Shown in pieces: positions 62,406 to 64,000 of a stretch of 64,000 nucleotides of DNA (its first letter is position 1; each line of letters begins with the position of its first letter). The stretch spans positions 147,753-211,752 of the forward strand of contig NZ_JBNNGK010000007.1 in the NCBI RefSeq assembly GCF_050268245.1. Reading direction: 5' to 3'. The notes under the pieces were generated by a model. That model made no database searches and was not told the origin of the DNA. It worked only from the letters and a program-made list of their open reading frames with translations. The DNA is from JBNNGK01 sp050268245. GTDB lineage: Bacteria; Pseudomonadota; Gammaproteobacteria; Enterobacterales; Enterobacteriaceae. The position numbers and the translations under genes are program-made.

Positions 62406-62915
62406 ATGGGTTTGTTCGATAAATTGAAATCTCTGGTTTCTGATGACAAGAAAGACACGGGCACTATTGAGATCGTCGCCCCACTTTCTGGCGAAATCGT
62501 CAATATCGAAGACGTACCTGATGTCGTGTTCGCTGAAAAGATCGTGGGTGATGGTATTGCTATCAAACCTGCGGGTAACAAAATGGTTGCTCCGGTTGAC
62601 GGCACTATCGGTAAAATCTTTGAAACCAACCATGCTTTCTCTATCGAATCAGACAGCGGCATTGAGCTGTTTGTCCACTTCGGTATTGATACCGTTGAAC
62701 TGAAAGGCGAAGGCTTCAAACGCATCGCTGAAGAAGGCCAACGCGTCAAGAAAGGTGATGTGGTTATCGAGTTCAATCTCGCATTGCTGGAAGAGAAAGC
62801 CAAGTCTACCCTGACGCCGGTAGTTATCTCCAACATGGATGAGATCAAAGAGCTGATCAAACTGTCCGGTAGCGTCACCGTGGGTGAAACACCGATCATT
62901 CGCATCAAGAAGTAA
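62406..62915 (+). CDS. crr: Glucose-specific EIIA (Crr)
   Basis: 169 aa. Active histidines H76 (NHAF) and H91 (FVHFGIDTV); amphipathic N-terminus MGLFDKLKSLVSD for membrane contact. It relays phosphate to glucose EIIBC and, by its phosphorylation state, controls adenylate cyclase and permeases. Last gene of the operon; terminator 14 bp beyond. Confidence 0.98.
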   Translation: MGLFDKLKSLVSDDKKDTGTIEIVAPLSGEIVNIEDVPDVVFAEKIVGDGIAIKPAGNKMVAPVDGTIGKIFETNHAFSIESDSGIELFVHFGIDTVELKGEGFKRIAEEGQRVKKGDVVIEFNLALLEEKAKSTLTPVVISNMDEIKELIKLSGSVTVGETPIIRIKK

Positions 62916-62928
62916 TCGCGAATGCATT

Positions 62929-62957
62929 AAAAACGGCGCCAAGTAGGCGCCGTTTTT
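62929..62957 (+). terminator. Terminator after crr
   Basis: AAAAACGGCGCC, AAGTA, GGCGCCGTTTTT: 12-base stem with T-run, usable on both strands and so likely also for the converging sulfotransferase gene. Confidence 0.93.
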
Positions 62958-62971
62958 ATTATTGATACTGC

Positions 62972-63871
62972 CTAAGCGCTTTGCCAACCACCGTTAATCA
63001 ACCAATGCGCACACGCCTCACCCAGCTCCTGCTGTGCTTTCCGCTCATAGTTTGCACAATCCTGCGCTGATAAGACTTCGCTCCAGCGGTTATTAACCCC
63101 TTTGTTGATAAAAGTATTCCCACCGCCATGCCACAAACGGCCATTTAATGGTGCCACCTTTTCCCCGTTCTGTTTCATCCAGTCAAACGAGCAATGCTGC
63201 ACAATGTCATGCCAGCGCTCATCTTGAATGGGAATATCTAAAAAATGAGCGACTCGTCTGATAGCACCCGGCGTATCTTGCTTAAGATCGTTAAAATGTA
63301 ACAGCAGCAAATTCGGTAGCTGACGAATTTCCCACCAACTTTTGATATTCTGCCAAAACTCCGCCCCATCTTGGCTTAACCACTGTTGCCAATATTGCCT
63401 GATATCTGCTGCCACTCTAGGAGGCGCTTTGGCAACCTGACCTGGCGCATTATCCAGCATTTCATAACACTCTTTGGTTAGGTGCATTTCGTGATGGTGC
63501 CAACTCCAGGCACAATCACGGCCGTCACGCGCCACATAGATATATTTTGCCTTTGGCGAATACACCAATGCATCAACCGGAAGGTGCGTTTTTATTATCC
63601 TCCGGTGTTGCTGTTGCTCATAGCGCTCAAGCAGAATCTGTCGGCTCGGAAAACGTAAATCCAGCCAAGGCGAAATATCGCCAACCGCAACGTTTTCATC
63701 GCCATTAAACACCAGTTGAGCGACAATTTGTTGTGTCCATGTGGTACCCGCTTTAGGTGACGAGGCAACGATGATGTCATCATCACGAAAAACAAACTCA
63801 TTCCAAATCGTTGAATCGGAAAGATAACACTGCTGTTCGCGCCGTTTAACAGGCCAAATCGTTGGGTTCAT
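62972..63871 (-). CDS. Sulfotransferase-domain protein (PAPS-dependent)
   Basis: 299 aa from ATG 63871 (GGAG upstream); an extension to 63943 is in frame but unlikely. The 5'-PSB loop is SSPKAGTTWTQQIV (K40), the 3'-phosphate site YVARDGRDCAWSWHHHEM, and the C-terminal loop NKGVNNRW corresponds to the FRKG..G.W motif of cytosolic sulfotransferases. No signal peptide or membrane segment. It resembles small-molecule (aryl/alcohol) sulfotransferases more than carbohydrate ones, but the acceptor is unknown. It lies next to the PTS operon and near cysteine/sulfate genes, though that proximity may be chance; base composition is more AT-rich than its neighbours. Confidence 0.85.
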   Translation of the reverse strand: MNPTIWPVKRREQQCYLSDSTIWNEFVFRDDDIIVASSPKAGTTWTQQIVAQLVFNGDENVAVGDISPWLDLRFPSRQILLERYEQQQHRRIIKTHLPVDALVYSPKAKYIYVARDGRDCAWSWHHHEMHLTKECYEMLDNAPGQVAKAPPRVAADIRQYWQQWLSQDGAEFWQNIKSWWEIRQLPNLLLLHFNDLKQDTPGAIRRVAHFLDIPIQDERWHDIVQHCSFDWMKQNGEKVAPLNGRLWHGGGNTFINKGVNNRWSEVLSAQDCANYERKAQQELGEACAHWLINGGWQSA

Positions 63872-63916
63872 GTTGACTCCGCCACGCTGTGATGAGATAG
63901 AAATCCAAATAAATAT

Positions 63917-63940
63917 CCTCCGGCATAGCCGGAGGTTTTT
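63917..63940. terminator. Bidirectional hairpin right of the sulfotransferase gene
   Basis: CCTCCGGC, ATA, GCCGGAGG, with TTTTT on the plus side and ATATTTATTT on the minus side. Most likely ends the minus-strand gene whose last codons are at the window edge. Confidence 0.7.
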
Positions 63941-63962
63941 CATATGCGCCTATAAGGCTCTG

Positions 63963-64000
63963 TTACCAGCCGCGCCCTAACAGGCGCATAGCAATCTGAC
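63963..64000 (-). CDS. 3' end of an unidentified gene
   Basis: The window edge holds a frame ending QIAMRLLGRGW and TAA on the minus strand, 23 bp before the hairpin. Too short to identify. The hairpin behind it is the main reason to think it is a real gene end. Confidence 0.35.
   Translation of the reverse strand, partial: QIAMRLLGRGW

Overview
The window reads as chromosome from an enterobacterium (Enterobacterales), most like Serratia or a close relative. From about 9.8 kb to the end, the backbone follows the E. coli min 53-54 order: ypdK, alaC, ypdA-ypdB, glk, ypeC, mntH, tRNA-Ala, gltX, tRNA-Val/Lys, yfeR-yfeH, ypeB-ligA, zipA, cysZ, cysK, ptsHI-crr. A complete-looking enterobactin cluster and an acetoin operon (budBA with divergent budR) are inserted between tRNA-Lys and yfeR. 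The genus is inferred from gene content, not from a search.

Layout: 0-9 kb is an AT-richer accessory region. It holds the start of a membrane protein resembling O-oligosaccharyltransferases, then an eight-gene P/Mrp-type chaperone-usher fimbrial operon on the minus strand, then an orphan HicB-like gene. 9.8-24 kb holds ypdK, alaC, a ybiU-like oxygenase gene, the YpdA/YpdB two-component system followed by its probable target transporter gene, glk, an amino-acid racemase, a PACE efflux protein with a divergent LysR regulator, ypeC and mntH. 24.6-27.2 kb carries two tRNA-Ala, gltX, three tRNA-Val and one tRNA-Lys. 27.9-46.6 kb is the siderophore block: entCEBA, fepB, entS, fepDGC, entF, ybdZ, fes and fepA, with Fur-box-like sites in the divergent promoter gaps. 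47.5-51.3 kb is budBA/budR. 51.4-54.5 kb has a nucleotidyltransferase-like gene, an flxA-like gene behind a near-consensus sigma-28 promoter, and yfeR/yfeH. 54.5-63 kb is ypeB-ligA, zipA, cysZ, cysK and the PTS operon. A sulfotransferase gene and the last codons of another gene close the window.

The most striking non-coding feature is a family of about 30 GC-rich units in five arrays. Each unit is two opposed palindromes, each headed by GTAG, which is the architecture of REP/BIME elements. All five arrays lie between convergent genes. Three of them sit where E. coli carries entH, fepE and entD, genes absent here. Other notable items are the YpdB-type operator (two decamers 11 bp apart) in front of the transporter gene next to ypdAB, the sigma-28 promoter of the flxA-like gene, a duplicated and interrupted tRNA-Lys 3' end, a 24-residue ypdK, and a hairpin-rich block that splits the fifth array. 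I found no CRISPR array, insertion sequence, integrase or prophage.
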